In this document: piece after piece, positions 34,240 through 43,710 of the stretch
How positions within the stretch are numbered: the stretch's first letter is position 1
Layout: the number at the start of each line of letters is the position of its first letter
Assembly: GCA_965242665.1 (NCBI GenBank)
Contig: OZ251484.1
Location: 1,674,001 to 1,738,000 of the forward strand
Reading direction: 5' to 3'
From: VXLM01 sp965242665
Lineage (GTDB): Bacteria; Chloroflexota; Dehalococcoidia; Lucifugimonadales; VXLM01
DNA: 64,000 bases
The notes under the pieces: model-generated
Databases searched by the model: none
Told to the model about the DNA's origin: nothing
Seen by the model: only the letters and a program-made list of their open reading frames with translations
Program-made: the position numbers and the translations under genes

Positions 34240-36549
34240 CTATGCGCTTCCGTTGCCTGTCCAGATGGTCTCCATGACGGTGTTGGGGTTCATGGGCAGG
34301 CGGGTCATGCGGACGCCGATTGCTTGGCTGATGGCGTTGGCGATGGCTGCGGGCGGGGGGACGATGTTGACTTCCCCGACGCCGCGGACGCCGAAGGGAT
34401 GGCCTGGGTTGGCTACTTCGACGATGACGGTGTCGATCATGGGGAGGTCGTTGGCGACGGGCATGCGGTAGTCGAGGAACGTGCTGTTCATCATGCTGCC
34501 TCTGTCGTTCATGAAGTACTCTTCGTTGAGTCCCCAACCGATGCCCTGGGCGGTTCCTCCTTGCATTTGTCCTTCGACGTAGCTTGGGTGGATGGCCTTG
34601 CCGGCGTCTTGTGCGATGGTGGCTCGGAGGATGGTGACTTTGCCCGTTTCGGGGTCGGCGTGGAGGTCGACGATGAGTCCTGCGAAGGCTGCGCCGACGC
34701 CTGCTGGGTTGACGGAGCCGCGTCCGGTGATGGCCCCGCCTGTGGAGTTCGTTTCTGCGGCCAGATCTTTGAAGGTCATCTTGAGTTCCGAGTCGGTCTT
34801 GGAGCTGATGACGCCCTTTTCCATCTGGAGGGAGTCTGGGTCTACATCCCAGATCATGGCGGCGCGCTGGATCATTTGGCGCTTCACGTCCTTGGCGGCT
34901 TCTACGGCGGCGTATCCGGTGGCGAAGGTGGTGCGGCTGCCGCCGGTGCCGAAGGTGAAGCCGATGGAGTCGGTATCGACGACGGAGGGATAGAAGTCTT
35001 CGGCGGGGATGCCGAGGACTTCGGCCGCTTGCATGGAGATCGAGGCGCGCGTGCCCCCAATGTCTGGGGAGCCTTCGGTGAGGGAGACTGTGCCGTCCGC
35101 GTTTACGGCGAGGTTTACTGCGGACTGCAGGCCTGCGTTCATCCAGTATCCGCAGGCGAATCCGCGTCCGGTGTTTTCGCCTTCGAGGGGGTCGTTCCAA
35201 TGGGGGTGGTCTTTGAGGGCATCGAGGACATCGACGAGTCCGATGCGGGGGAAGACGGTGCCGTCGACTTTGCGGGTGCCTTCCTTTGCGGCGTTCTGGA
35301 GTCGGAACTCGATGGGGTCGAAGCCGATTTCTTGGGCGATTTCGTCCATGACGGTTTCGGAGGCGAACTCGGCGTTGGTGGCGCCTGGTGCGCGGTAGGC
35401 GGCGGTCTTGGGCTTGTTCAAGACGACGTCATAGGCGTCGACGACGGCGTTGGGGATGTCGTAGGGGGCGAAGACGCACTCGGCGGCCGCGCCTACGGGG
35501 GAGCCGGGGTATGCGCCGGCTTCGAAGGCGAGCGTGGCCTCGGCTGCGACGAGTTTTCCTTCCTTCGTAGCTCCCATCTTCACTCTGATGTACGAGCCGG
35601 GCGTTGGGCCTGTGGATTCGAATTCGTCCGTGCGGCTCATGGTCATCTTGACTGGGTGTCCGGACTTCTGGGACAGCAGGGCCATGACGGGTTCTCCGTA
35701 TGGCTCGAACTTGCCGCCGAATCCTCCGCCGATTTCTTGGGGGGTCAGGCGCACCTGGGTGAGGGGGACATTGAGGACCTGGGCTGTGGCGTCTCGGACG
35801 TTGAATGGTCCTTGGGTGCTGTTCCAGATGTGGATGCGTCCGTCGTCTCGCCAGTGGACGGTGCAGGTATGGGGCTCGATGTAGCCTTGGTGCACGGTGG
35901 CGGTGTGGAATTCGCGTTCGACGATGACGTCTGCTTCTTCGAAGCCTTTGGCTGGGTCGCCGAGTTTGTTTTGGGAGTGGTCGGCGATGTTGCCTTTTCG
36001 TCCGGTCTTTTCGCCGAACTCGGTCATTTCGAGGTCGTCGTGGAGGATCGGGGCGTCGTCGGCCATGGCTGCGCGGACTTCGTAGACGGGGTCGAGGATT
36101 TCGTAGTCGACCTCGATGAGTTTGGCCGCTTCTTCCGCTTCATGCGGCGAGGTGGCTGCGACGGCTGCGACTGGGTGTCCTTGGAAGACGACTTTCTTGG
36201 CGGCCATGATTCCATCGCGGAGGTAGAGCAGGTCGGTGGAGAGTTCGCCAAGGGTGACTTGTCGCGCGCCGTCGTCGCCGAGCGGGGTTTCAGGCAGGTC
36301 TGCGCCGGTGACTACTGCGCGGACGGCGGGGCGTGCTTCGGCTTTGCTCGTGTCGATCGAGCGTATCTTTGCGTGGGCGTGGGGGCTGCGGAGGATCTTG
36401 CCGTAGAGCATTCCGGTGGTGTGGATGTCTGCGCCGTATTTTGCGCGTCCGGTGACCTTGTCCGCGCCGTCGTGCCTGATGGGGCGGGTGCCCACGACGT
36501 CGTATTCGACTTGGGAGAGGACAACGTTTGGAGCGTAGGATGTGGTCAT
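34240..36549 (-). CDS. Molybdenum hydroxylase large subunit (xanthine/CO dehydrogenase family)
   Basis: The 769-residue catalytic subunit binds molybdopterin. It shows the N-terminal ald_Xan_dh domain (GADKVTGRAKYGADI), the cofactor motif IGGGFGGKFEPYGEP, AYRAPGATNAEFASE, and the terminal active-site glutamate in GVGEVNIVPPP. The AYRCSFR loop of true CO dehydrogenase is absent, so it hydroxylates an unknown organic substrate. ATG 36549 with AGGAGG is the start; it follows the 2Fe-2S subunit by two bases. It is the last gene of the operon. Confidence 0.9.
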   Translation of the reverse strand: MTTSYAPNVVLSQVEYDVVGTRPIRHDGADKVTGRAKYGADIHTTGMLYGKILRSPHAHAKIRSIDTSKAEARPAVRAVVTGADLPETPLGDDGARQVTLGELSTDLLYLRDGIMAAKKVVFQGHPVAAVAATSPHEAEEAAKLIEVDYEILDPVYEVRAAMADDAPILHDDLEMTEFGEKTGRKGNIADHSQNKLGDPAKGFEEADVIVEREFHTATVHQGYIEPHTCTVHWRDDGRIHIWNSTQGPFNVRDATAQVLNVPLTQVRLTPQEIGGGFGGKFEPYGEPVMALLSQKSGHPVKMTMSRTDEFESTGPTPGSYIRVKMGATKEGKLVAAEATLAFEAGAYPGSPVGAAAECVFAPYDIPNAVVDAYDVVLNKPKTAAYRAPGATNAEFASETVMDEIAQEIGFDPIEFRLQNAAKEGTRKVDGTVFPRIGLVDVLDALKDHPHWNDPLEGENTGRGFACGYWMNAGLQSAVNLAVNADGTVSLTEGSPDIGGTRASISMQAAEVLGIPAEDFYPSVVDTDSIGFTFGTGGSRTTFATGYAAVEAAKDVKRQMIQRAAMIWDVDPDSLQMEKGVISSKTDSELKMTFKDLAAETNSTGGAITGRGSVNPAGVGAAFAGLIVDLHADPETGKVTILRATIAQDAGKAIHPSYVEGQMQGGTAQGIGWGLNEEYFMNDRGSMMNSTFLDYRMPVANDLPMIDTVIVEVANPGHPFGVRGVGEVNIVPPPAAIANAISQAIGVRMTRLPMNPNTVMETIWTGNGSA

Positions 36550-36551
36550 GG

Positions 36552-37037
36552 TTAGGCCTCCTGGGTTTGCATCCTCTGGGCGGCGTCCATCACTGCGCGC
36601 ACGATCTTGTCGTATCCGGTGCAGCGGCAGAGGTTGTTGGCCAGCCACCATCGTATTTCGTGTTCGGTTGGGTTGGGGTTTTGCTCCAAGAGGGCTTTGG
36701 AGGAGACGAGGAAGCCGGGTGTGCAGATCCCGCATTGGAGAGCGGCGTTTTCGAGGAAGGCGACCTGGAGGGGGTGGAGGCCGTCTGGTGTGGCCATGCC
36801 TTCGATGGTTTCGATTTCGCTGCCTTCCGCTTCGACGCCGAGGACGAGGCAGGAGCATACGATGCGTCCGTCCATGGTGACGGTACATGCGCCGCAGTTG
36901 CCGTCGTTGCAGCCTTCCTTGGATCCGGTAAGTTGGAGGGTATCGCGCAGAACTTCGAGTAGGCTCTGGCGGGGTTCGGCCAGGAATTCGACCATTTCTC
37001 CGTTGATGGTGGTTTGGACGTATGACTTAGTGGGCAT
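36552..37037 (-). CDS. Molybdenum hydroxylase 2Fe-2S subunit
   Basis: The 161-residue electron-transfer subunit has two clusters: a plant-ferredoxin type (GCNDGNCGACTV plus the C in CSCLVLG) and the C-terminal four-helix cluster (CGICTPGF and CRCTGY). It passes electrons from the molybdenum subunit to the FAD subunit. Its start overlaps the FAD subunit gene by 11 bases, indicating coupled translation. Confidence 0.95.
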   Translation of the reverse strand: MPTKSYVQTTINGEMVEFLAEPRQSLLEVLRDTLQLTGSKEGCNDGNCGACTVTMDGRIVCSCLVLGVEAEGSEIETIEGMATPDGLHPLQVAFLENAALQCGICTPGFLVSSKALLEQNPNPTEHEIRWWLANNLCRCTGYDKIVRAVMDAAQRMQTQEA

Positions 37038-37911
37038 CTACGTGTCCTCCTCGTGCTCGGGTGATTGCGTCTTGGAGTACGCGGCGGGTCATGACCGCGC
37101 ACAGGTGCTTTCGGTACTCGATGGTGCCGCGCATGTCGGTGATGGGCTTGGAGGCGGCTTTGGCGAGTTCGCCTGCTTTGGCGATGTTTTCGTCGTTGAC
37201 TTCTTTGCCTGCGAGTGCGTCGTTGATTTCCGTGAGGAAGAGGGGGGTTGGGGCGACGGAGGCGAGTGAGACGCGGACGCATTCGAAGTTGCCGTTGTTC
37301 AGGGTGACGCTGGCGCCGACGCCGACGACTGCGATGTCCATCTCGTTCCGTGGGATGAAGCGTTGGTAGCGCGCGCCGGAGTTGGCGGCGGGCGGTGGGA
37401 AGTTGATGGAGACGAGGAGTTCGCCTCGTTGGAGGACGTTTTGGCGCACGCCGGTGCAGAAGTCTTCGATGGGGACGGCTCGGCGTCCGTTTGGTCCGGC
37501 GATGTTGGCGGTGGCTCCGAGGGCGATCATGGCGGGGATGGTGTCCGCGCTTGGCACTGCGTTGCAGAGGTTTCCTCCGAACGAGGCGCGTCCTTGGATT
37601 TGGGTTCCCCCGATGATGGATGCAGAATCGACCACTGCGGGGTATCGTGCGGCGACGTCTTCGTCGTTGTATATTCGGTAGCATGGGACGGCCGCGCCGA
37701 GCGTGAGCCCATTCTCCGAACATACGGTCAGTTCGTTCAGCTCCGGTATTTGCTTGACGTCTACGACGTGGTCTGGGTCGTGGACGCCGGTTCTGAGTTG
37801 GACGATGAGGTCGGTGCCGCCCGCCAGTGGGCGGGCGCGGTCTCCTCGTTCAGCGAGGATATCCACTGCCTCCTCGACCGATTGGGGGCGGGCGAAATCA
37901 ATCCACTTCAA
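37027..37911 (-). CDS. Molybdenum hydroxylase FAD subunit
   Basis: This protein of about 294 residues has the FAD-binding LAGGTDLIVQLRTG and the second FAD block GGTQIQGRASFGGNLCNAVPS, as in CoxM-type subunits. I propose TTG 37911 (KWIDFARPQSVEEA) because AGGAG lies seven bases upstream; GTG 37932 would contain that site. It heads the three-gene operon. Upstream is a 1-kb gene-free region. Confidence 0.9.
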   Translation of the reverse strand: MKWIDFARPQSVEEAVDILAERGDRARPLAGGTDLIVQLRTGVHDPDHVVDVKQIPELNELTVCSENGLTLGAAVPCYRIYNDEDVAARYPAVVDSASIIGGTQIQGRASFGGNLCNAVPSADTIPAMIALGATANIAGPNGRRAVPIEDFCTGVRQNVLQRGELLVSINFPPPAANSGARYQRFIPRNEMDIAVVGVGASVTLNNGNFECVRVSLASVAPTPLFLTEINDALAGKEVNDENIAKAGELAKAASKPITDMRGTIEYRKHLCAVMTRRVLQDAITRARGGHVDAH

Positions 37912-38170
37912 TAGCCGACTCCTTTCCCTCACAGGGGTTTCCTGTGCGGCTGGACTTGTTTTGGCCCTTCACCATCCTCGCGACGAGCCACCCTCAAGGG
38001 CGGCCCCGCTTGGACGATGGGGCTTGAACGAATGTAGTATAGCAAATCTTGCGCGGTTCAACAACATAGGATGTACGAAGGTTCCGTTTGATTTATTGGC
38101 ATGGGGGGATATAGGACAGCGACTCCGAGAATCCGTTGCGCCCTGGGCGCAATCCATATAACCGAGAGAG

Positions 38171-38527
38171 GATTCCCGCCTTCGCGGGAATGACGACAGG
38201 GCGCAATCCATGTCGAGAGAAGATTCCTGCCTTCGCGGGAATGACGACAGGGCGCAATCCACGCCGAGGGAAGGTTCCCGCCTTCGCGGGAATGACGATA
38301 GGGCACAATCCATGTCGAGAGAAGATTCCTGCCTTCGCGGGAATGACGATAGGGCACAATCCATGTCGAGAGAAGATTCCTGCCTTCGCGGGAATGACGA
38401 TAGGGCACAATCCATGTCGAGAGAAGATTCCTGCCTTCGCGGGAATGACGATAGGGCACAATCCATGTCGAGAGAAGATTCCTGCCTTCGCGGGAATGAC
38501 GATAGGGCACAATCCATGCCGAGAGGA
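38171..38527. repeat. Seven tandem 51-bp units with palindromic cores
   Basis: Units start at 38171, 38222, 38273, 38324, 38375, 38426 and 38477. Each begins GATTCC(C/T)GCCTTCGCGGGAA, a hairpin, followed by TGACGA and a spacer ending near CATGTCGAGAGAA. Units four to six are nearly identical, pointing to recent expansion. There are no unique spacers, so it is not a CRISPR array. Confidence 0.9.
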
Positions 38528-38873
38528 AGGAAGCGGAACGCCCGTTGCCTCGCGCGCGGGCGCGCACGAGTTTTCGTAGTGGTTCGTCGGACTCTGTCGC
38601 ATTCTGTAGAATTTTGCTGACCGCGAGTTTGGCATCGTCTCTTGGGGCCCGCGGCGATTGGGAGTGGAATGACAGGTGACGATTCGGGGCGCGGAGTGAC
38701 GCGGTCGGCAGTTTGGATGTTTCGCGCATGGGGCTGTCTCCTCTGGGTATGGTTTCGACGGAGTCGTCATAGTCCTAGGGTAGTACGCGGGTTCTGTTCT
38801 GTCAAATACGATTCGGGCGGTTCGATGTGTCTGTGCAGGCATGGCTATGGATGTGCGTCGGACGCGACTGTGG

Positions 38874-38898
38874 GATTCCCGCCTTCGGGGGAATGACG
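38874..38898. repeat. Single copy of the GGGAATGACG palindrome repeat
   Basis: GATTCCCGCCTTCGGGGGAA followed by TGACG is one isolated copy of the same hairpin family, with one base changed in the loop-side arm. Confidence 0.6.
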
Positions 38899-38979
38899 TG
38901 GGGGAGTGTAGGAATGACGGGCGTGGGGGCAGGAATTGGCATAGATATGGGTGGATTTACGTTCTGGGGATGCGAATGA

Positions 38980-41157
38980 TCAGAGGAACGCTCCGAACTC
39001 ACGCAGTGCGGCCACCATCTCGTCCCGCTTGTCCTCCGGACATTCGGACACCGGTCGATGACTTGGAGTTCGACCAGGCGGAGTAGCGCCGCGCTTGAGC
39101 AGGAACCGCGCCATCTCTATTTGGCCCATCATGATAGCATCATCCAGCGGGGTATTCATCGCAGGATTGGGTCCCCTCCCATTGAAACCATCGGTGTCTC
39201 TATCGTACCGTCCATCGGTGACGTTGCATCTGGGCATCTCAATGTCCGCGCCCCAATCGAGCAGCAGCCGGGCCAACTCGAGGTTGCCCTGCACAGCAGC
39301 GAAGTGGAGCGGAGTGGCGACGTTTCGAACCGCCGTCATCGGAGAGGCGCCACTCTTCAGCAGCGCCTCCACCACGACGGGCATGTCCTTGAACGCGGCG
39401 TCGTGGAGCAGGGAAGACATGCTGGCCGACCAGCTAAACAGGGGATGTGTAATCTCCCACTCATCATACTTCGGCAGGGCGGCTCTCATAGCCTGGGGCA
39501 CGTCCGGGAGCTTGTGGTTGTCGAGGTCACCAGTAGGACGTAGAAGCTCTAGTGGAGTGAGGTGAGGCCACATGAGATGCCGGTCGCTCACCGGGATGCG
39601 GCTGGGGTCTATGACGGCCCCCGCATCCAAAAGCGCCTCGGCAACCTCGCTGTTGTGCTCATCAAGCGGTAGATCGCCAGGTATATACTCGATGTAGAAC
39701 CGCGAGGGGAGGCTAGAATGCCATCTCTTGTGGACATTGACGATTGCCAGGTCGATGGGAGTCATACCCTCTGCGTTCACCGCCTCAACGTCTGATCCGG
39801 TCTCCAGCAGCAGCATGGCGGCGCTGCACCTGTTCATGCTGGCCGCGAGGTGCAGCGGCGTGTTGCCGTCGCCGTCCCTCGCTCCAACGTCGGCTCCGCA
39901 CTGGATCAACAGGGTCATGCAGTCGAGATGCTGGTAGAAGGCGGGGAGGTGCAGAGGAGTCTCCCCGCGATGATCCCGGCGATTCACATCGGCTCCGTTC
40001 TCGATGAGCGCCGCAACCGTCTCGACATGCCCGTAGCTCGCCGCCACATGCAGCGGCGTCCTGCCGCACTCGTTGGTGATGTTCACATCGGCTCCAGCAG
40101 CAGCCAGCAGCGTAGCCAGCGCAGCGTAGCCGCCGCGTGCGGCCTTGTGCAGCGGCGACGACGAGTACACGGTGTCCCCAATATCAGGAGGCGCGCCGGC
40201 AGCCAAGAGCACCTCCGCCGCCTCCACATGACCCCTGGCCGACGCCAGGTGCAGAGGGGTGTCGCCGCATCCATCCGCCGCTGCAACGGCTGCCCCCGCT
40301 TCGATGAGACGACCCATCACGAGAGAGTGCCCATGCTCCGCGGCAAAGTGCAGCGCAGTGCGACCATCGCAGTCCCGAAGACCGGGGTCCGACCCCAGAT
40401 CGAGCAGGCGGGCAACGAATGCAGAATGGCCGCCCCCAGCAGCCAGCATCAGCGGCGTCACGCCCAGAGTATCGACCAGATCCAACTTCCGCTTGCCTCC
40501 CTTGCGGACAGGCAACGCATCGACACAACCCTCCAAGGCCGCACGATGCAGCGCACTACGACGCTTCCCCACCGGAGCCTCGAATACGGATACCATTCCC
40601 TTGTTCAATGGCGGTCCCGACTTCCTCAGCATCGTCAGCACCCCATACCCCAGCATCTCAGGATCCCACCACGGCGCTATGAGAAGAGGGTCGCCTCTCT
40701 GGGACAACTCCCCTGGCGGACACAGGGGCGGGCGAGAGGACAGAATCGATGAGTTCTCTATCTTCCTGTTGTTGTCCCAGAAGTCGCTGGAGTCCTTGTG
40801 GGGTGACCATCCCCAGAATCGGGCCTCGTACCCGTCGGACCTGACGCCCACGTGAGCAGCGGTGCGCAGCAGATTCCCAAAACTCTTCACCCCCGCGGTC
40901 TCCGCCTCTACGTCAATATTGAACTCCCTGAGCTGGTCGGAGAGGGGTGCCCCCCACTGCGAATCCCATCCAGCGAGAGTGCCCGGGTAATCGCGCATCA
41001 TCTCATCGACGCGCCAGTGAATCATCTTGCCGATGATGACAGGGTCTAGACACGAAGAACTATAGCCCTCGCTAGGGAAACTACGACAAAGCACCGTGGC
41101 GCTGCCCTGCCGGAGCCACACACTGATTCTAATGCCAGCGAAGCTGTTGAATCGCAT
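38980..41157 (-). CDS. Ankyrin-repeat protein 1 of a tandem pair
   Basis: This 725-residue protein lacks a signal peptide. Residues 1 to about 200 form a non-ankyrin N-terminal region shared with the neighbour (MRFNSFAG, LDPVIIGKMIH, DPLLIAPWWDPEMLG). Ten or more ankyrin repeats follow (GVTPLMLAAGGGHSAF, GRTALHFAAEHGHS, CGDTPLHLASARGHVEA), interrupted by an insertion around residues 480-600, with more repeats at the C-terminus. It ends MVAALREFGAFL. ATG 41157 has AGAGG six bases upstream. Ankyrin proteins mediate protein binding; in symbionts they can act on host cells, but no secretion signal is visible here. Confidence 0.85.
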   Translation of the reverse strand: MRFNSFAGIRISVWLRQGSATVLCRSFPSEGYSSSCLDPVIIGKMIHWRVDEMMRDYPGTLAGWDSQWGAPLSDQLREFNIDVEAETAGVKSFGNLLRTAAHVGVRSDGYEARFWGWSPHKDSSDFWDNNRKIENSSILSSRPPLCPPGELSQRGDPLLIAPWWDPEMLGYGVLTMLRKSGPPLNKGMVSVFEAPVGKRRSALHRAALEGCVDALPVRKGGKRKLDLVDTLGVTPLMLAAGGGHSAFVARLLDLGSDPGLRDCDGRTALHFAAEHGHSLVMGRLIEAGAAVAAADGCGDTPLHLASARGHVEAAEVLLAAGAPPDIGDTVYSSSPLHKAARGGYAALATLLAAAGADVNITNECGRTPLHVAASYGHVETVAALIENGADVNRRDHRGETPLHLPAFYQHLDCMTLLIQCGADVGARDGDGNTPLHLAASMNRCSAAMLLLETGSDVEAVNAEGMTPIDLAIVNVHKRWHSSLPSRFYIEYIPGDLPLDEHNSEVAEALLDAGAVIDPSRIPVSDRHLMWPHLTPLELLRPTGDLDNHKLPDVPQAMRAALPKYDEWEITHPLFSWSASMSSLLHDAAFKDMPVVVEALLKSGASPMTAVRNVATPLHFAAVQGNLELARLLLDWGADIEMPRCNVTDGRYDRDTDGFNGRGPNPAMNTPLDDAIMMGQIEMARFLLKRGATPPGRTPSHRPVSECPEDKRDEMVAALREFGAFL

Positions 41158-41313
41158 CTCATACCTCTTGTGTCATTAGAAGGTTGACAGGCTGCGCCTC
41201 GCGCCTTTTGGATTACAGCCGCGGCATCGCACTTCTCCCGGCGGTCGGATGGATGCGACGGCCATGCCGGGAACGCGGGCTTGAATCTTATGCCGTTCTG
41301 GGGATGCGAATGA

Positions 41314-43653
41314 TCAGACGACCGCGCCGAACTCTCGCAGCACAGCGACCATCGCCCCATGCTTGTCCGACGGGCAGCTCTTCAACGGATGCCAAGGGCG
41401 GTGTCGATTGTGGAATTGGTGTTCCCTATAGGAAGTGTTGTAGACATCTTCCCCTATCTCCATTATCCACTGGAGAGCAAGAGCAGCGTGAGGGTGCTCG
41501 GCACTCGCCATTTCCCGCAACCACTCTATGCCCGCTCTAAGAGCATAAGTAGCGTCATTTCTGAGCTGCACTGCATCCACGCTATCCGGAGGAGGCGCCG
41601 AGCCGCGCCCCAATAAGAACCGCGCCATCTCCACCTGCCCCGTTCGTATCGACATGTCCAACGGAGTCCCCATACCAATAAGGTACCGCAGATGCCCCCT
41701 GTCGAACTCATTGTACCACGGGGGACCGTCAGCGTAGTTCCACTCTGGCGCATCTAGGTCGGCTCCATAGTCGATCAGCACAGCCGCCATCTCCACGCTC
41801 CCATGTTCGACCGCCGCATGCAACGGCGTGCCCCCACGACGCGCCGGCGTCGGGGATGCCCCACTCTTCAGCAGCGCTTCCACCACCCCGATCATCCCCT
41901 TGGCCACGGCGTCGTCAAGCAGTGTCGGTCCGAACATGGCAAGATTGCTGCTGGGATACGCGCGGTAATGATCCCTCACCGCTTTGGAAAGGTCGGCAAG
42001 TCGAGAGTAGTCGAGGTCTCCGTTGTCGAGGAGCAACTCCCGCGGCGTGAGGCGCGGCCACAAGCAGTGACGGTCTCCTATGGGCAGCCGCTCCGGATCT
42101 ATCGTCGCCCCCCCAGACAGCAATACCTCCGCTACCTCGCTGTTGTGTTCCGCACACATATACGGCGTGCCTTCGATGACCGCCACCAGCGTATCGTGAT
42201 ATGAGTGTGAGTGAATGTTGGCTACCGCCGTGTCCAAGGGGGTGAGACTCTCTCGGTTCGCCGCATCCACGCCGGCTCCAGACTCCAACAGCAGACATGC
42301 CGCTCGGTCTCGGTTCATGCCGGCCGCCACGTGCAGCGGCGTATTGCCGTCGCTGTCCTGAACCCCAACGTCGGCTCCGGCCCCGATTAGCAGCTCCATG
42401 CAGTCCAAATGCTGATAGAATGCGCTGCCATGCAGCGGCGTCTCGCCGCGCTTGTCTCGCCGATTCACATCCGCGCCCGCCACTATCAGCGCACGCGCCG
42501 TCTCCGTATACCCATAACTCGCGGCCGTGTGCAGCGGCGTCCTCCCGTCATCGTTCGGAGCGTCTACATCCGCACCCGCATCTACCAACAGAGGCACGAC
42601 GGCACCCGCATCGCTCCTCGCCGCCTTGTGCAGCGGCGTCGCAGAAAATACCGCGTCGCCAACGCCAGGAAGCGCACCTGCTACCAATAGCTGCTCTACT
42701 GCGCCAGCATGACCTCCCACTACCGCTAGGTGCAGCGGCGTATCACCTATCGCATCCGCAACCCCAACGTCAGCGCCAACACCCACAAGCGCATCGACGA
42801 CACCCCCATGCCCCCCATCAGCCGCAAAGTGCAGCGCAGAACGCCCATGACGGTCGCGCACATGAGGATCAGCACCCAACTCCAGCAGATGCAGCGACAC
42901 GTCGGTGTGACCGTTGCACGCCGCCAGCATCAGAGGAGTCACCCCAAAGGCGTCCACAGGATCCAAGTTGCGACGAGTCCGACGCCCTCGAACAGGCAGA
43001 CCTTCCACCAATCCGTCCCGGGCCGCGCGGTGCAACGCTATCCTACCCTTCGGCTCCGCAGCCAAGAAGACCGATACCGCCCCCTTGACCGAAGGAGGAC
43101 AAGACAATCCAAACAGCGTGAGAACCGCCTGTCCCAACATCTCCACATCTCGCCACGGAGCCATCAACAGCGGATCGTTGCCGCCAGCTATCCGGTAGTC
43201 TGAGCCGACGCCGCGCGCCTCGCGATCGCATTTCTCGCGCTTCTGCGACACAGTCAACGGCTGCAGAGACAGGTACGAAATCGCCAAGACGATTCCCTCC
43301 CTGTTCCCCGCAGGCTCGGACAATCCATCGAAGTACGTCTCGTATCCATCGGAATTGAGTATCACATCTGCCGTGGTGCGGTTGTAGCCAACGCCGCCGT
43401 ATCGCCCCTCCACTCCAAGTTTCACCATGACAGCTTCGTTGGTAGCTATGATCTCCTCAGTAGGTCTCTGCGAACCCCCGGATTCCTTGCTTGCTGGTTC
43501 GGGCGCTGCGCACTCGTGAATGGTCTGGCCTATGAGAACAGGATCGAGCTGCGTGATCCGTCTGGAGATCCGAGCAGAGGAATAATCGCGGATGACCATT
43601 GTTCCCATCCTCAGATGGATTCGCACAGTATATTGAGAACTGTCGTACCTCAT
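41314..43653 (-). CDS. Ankyrin-repeat protein 2 of a tandem pair
   Basis: This 779-residue paralogue of the downstream protein keeps the same order: N-terminal region (MRYDSSQYTVRIHLRMG, LDPVLIGQTIHE, DPLLMAPWRDVEMLG), ankyrin repeats (GVTPLMLAACNGHTDV, GRSALHFAADGGHGG, NDDGRTPLHTAASYGYTE), a similar insertion (HCLWPRLTPRELL), late repeats, and a final MVAVLREFGAVV. A longer frame from 43704 exists, but ATG 43653 aligns with the start of protein 1. Twenty-four bases around the stop codon are identical to those at the end of protein 1. The pair arose by tandem duplication. Confidence 0.85.
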   Translation of the reverse strand: MRYDSSQYTVRIHLRMGTMVIRDYSSARISRRITQLDPVLIGQTIHECAAPEPASKESGGSQRPTEEIIATNEAVMVKLGVEGRYGGVGYNRTTADVILNSDGYETYFDGLSEPAGNREGIVLAISYLSLQPLTVSQKREKCDREARGVGSDYRIAGGNDPLLMAPWRDVEMLGQAVLTLFGLSCPPSVKGAVSVFLAAEPKGRIALHRAARDGLVEGLPVRGRRTRRNLDPVDAFGVTPLMLAACNGHTDVSLHLLELGADPHVRDRHGRSALHFAADGGHGGVVDALVGVGADVGVADAIGDTPLHLAVVGGHAGAVEQLLVAGALPGVGDAVFSATPLHKAARSDAGAVVPLLVDAGADVDAPNDDGRTPLHTAASYGYTETARALIVAGADVNRRDKRGETPLHGSAFYQHLDCMELLIGAGADVGVQDSDGNTPLHVAAGMNRDRAACLLLESGAGVDAANRESLTPLDTAVANIHSHSYHDTLVAVIEGTPYMCAEHNSEVAEVLLSGGATIDPERLPIGDRHCLWPRLTPRELLLDNGDLDYSRLADLSKAVRDHYRAYPSSNLAMFGPTLLDDAVAKGMIGVVEALLKSGASPTPARRGGTPLHAAVEHGSVEMAAVLIDYGADLDAPEWNYADGPPWYNEFDRGHLRYLIGMGTPLDMSIRTGQVEMARFLLGRGSAPPPDSVDAVQLRNDATYALRAGIEWLREMASAEHPHAALALQWIMEIGEDVYNTSYREHQFHNRHRPWHPLKSCPSDKHGAMVAVLREFGAVV

Positions 43654-43710
43654 GTTCAGGTCTCTCTCAGTCCGATCGACTACGTGACACCAAGCGTGTT
43701 GCACACGGCT

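Larger units (their letters stand above)
37912..38979. other. Long gene-free region with repeats
   Basis: About 1 kb without a credible gene. It holds the 51-bp tandem array (38171-38527) and a single palindrome copy (38874-38898). Because the repeat is 51 bp, several frames stay open across it and look like genes, but they encode only repeat-derived peptides such as SFPRRQESSL. The rest shows no recognisable signal. Confidence 0.75.

Noticed and set aside
34216..36555. A 779-codon plus-strand open frame
   Set aside because: It is the antisense shadow of the molybdenum hydroxylase large subunit, whose motifs are unmistakable on the minus strand.
34240..37911. Naming the operon as carbon monoxide dehydrogenase
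   Set aside because: The AYRCSFR active-site loop of true CO dehydrogenase is absent; the large subunit reads AYRAPG, so only the broader molybdenum hydroxylase family is supported.
38171..38527. Regular repeats that could be read as a CRISPR array
   Set aside because: Units are contiguous 51-bp copies with no unique spacers and no cas genes nearby.
37969..38842. Open frames of 136-249 codons encoding repeated SFPRRQESSL-type peptides
   Set aside because: They arise in several frames because the repeat length is divisible by three; no ribosome site or family supports them.
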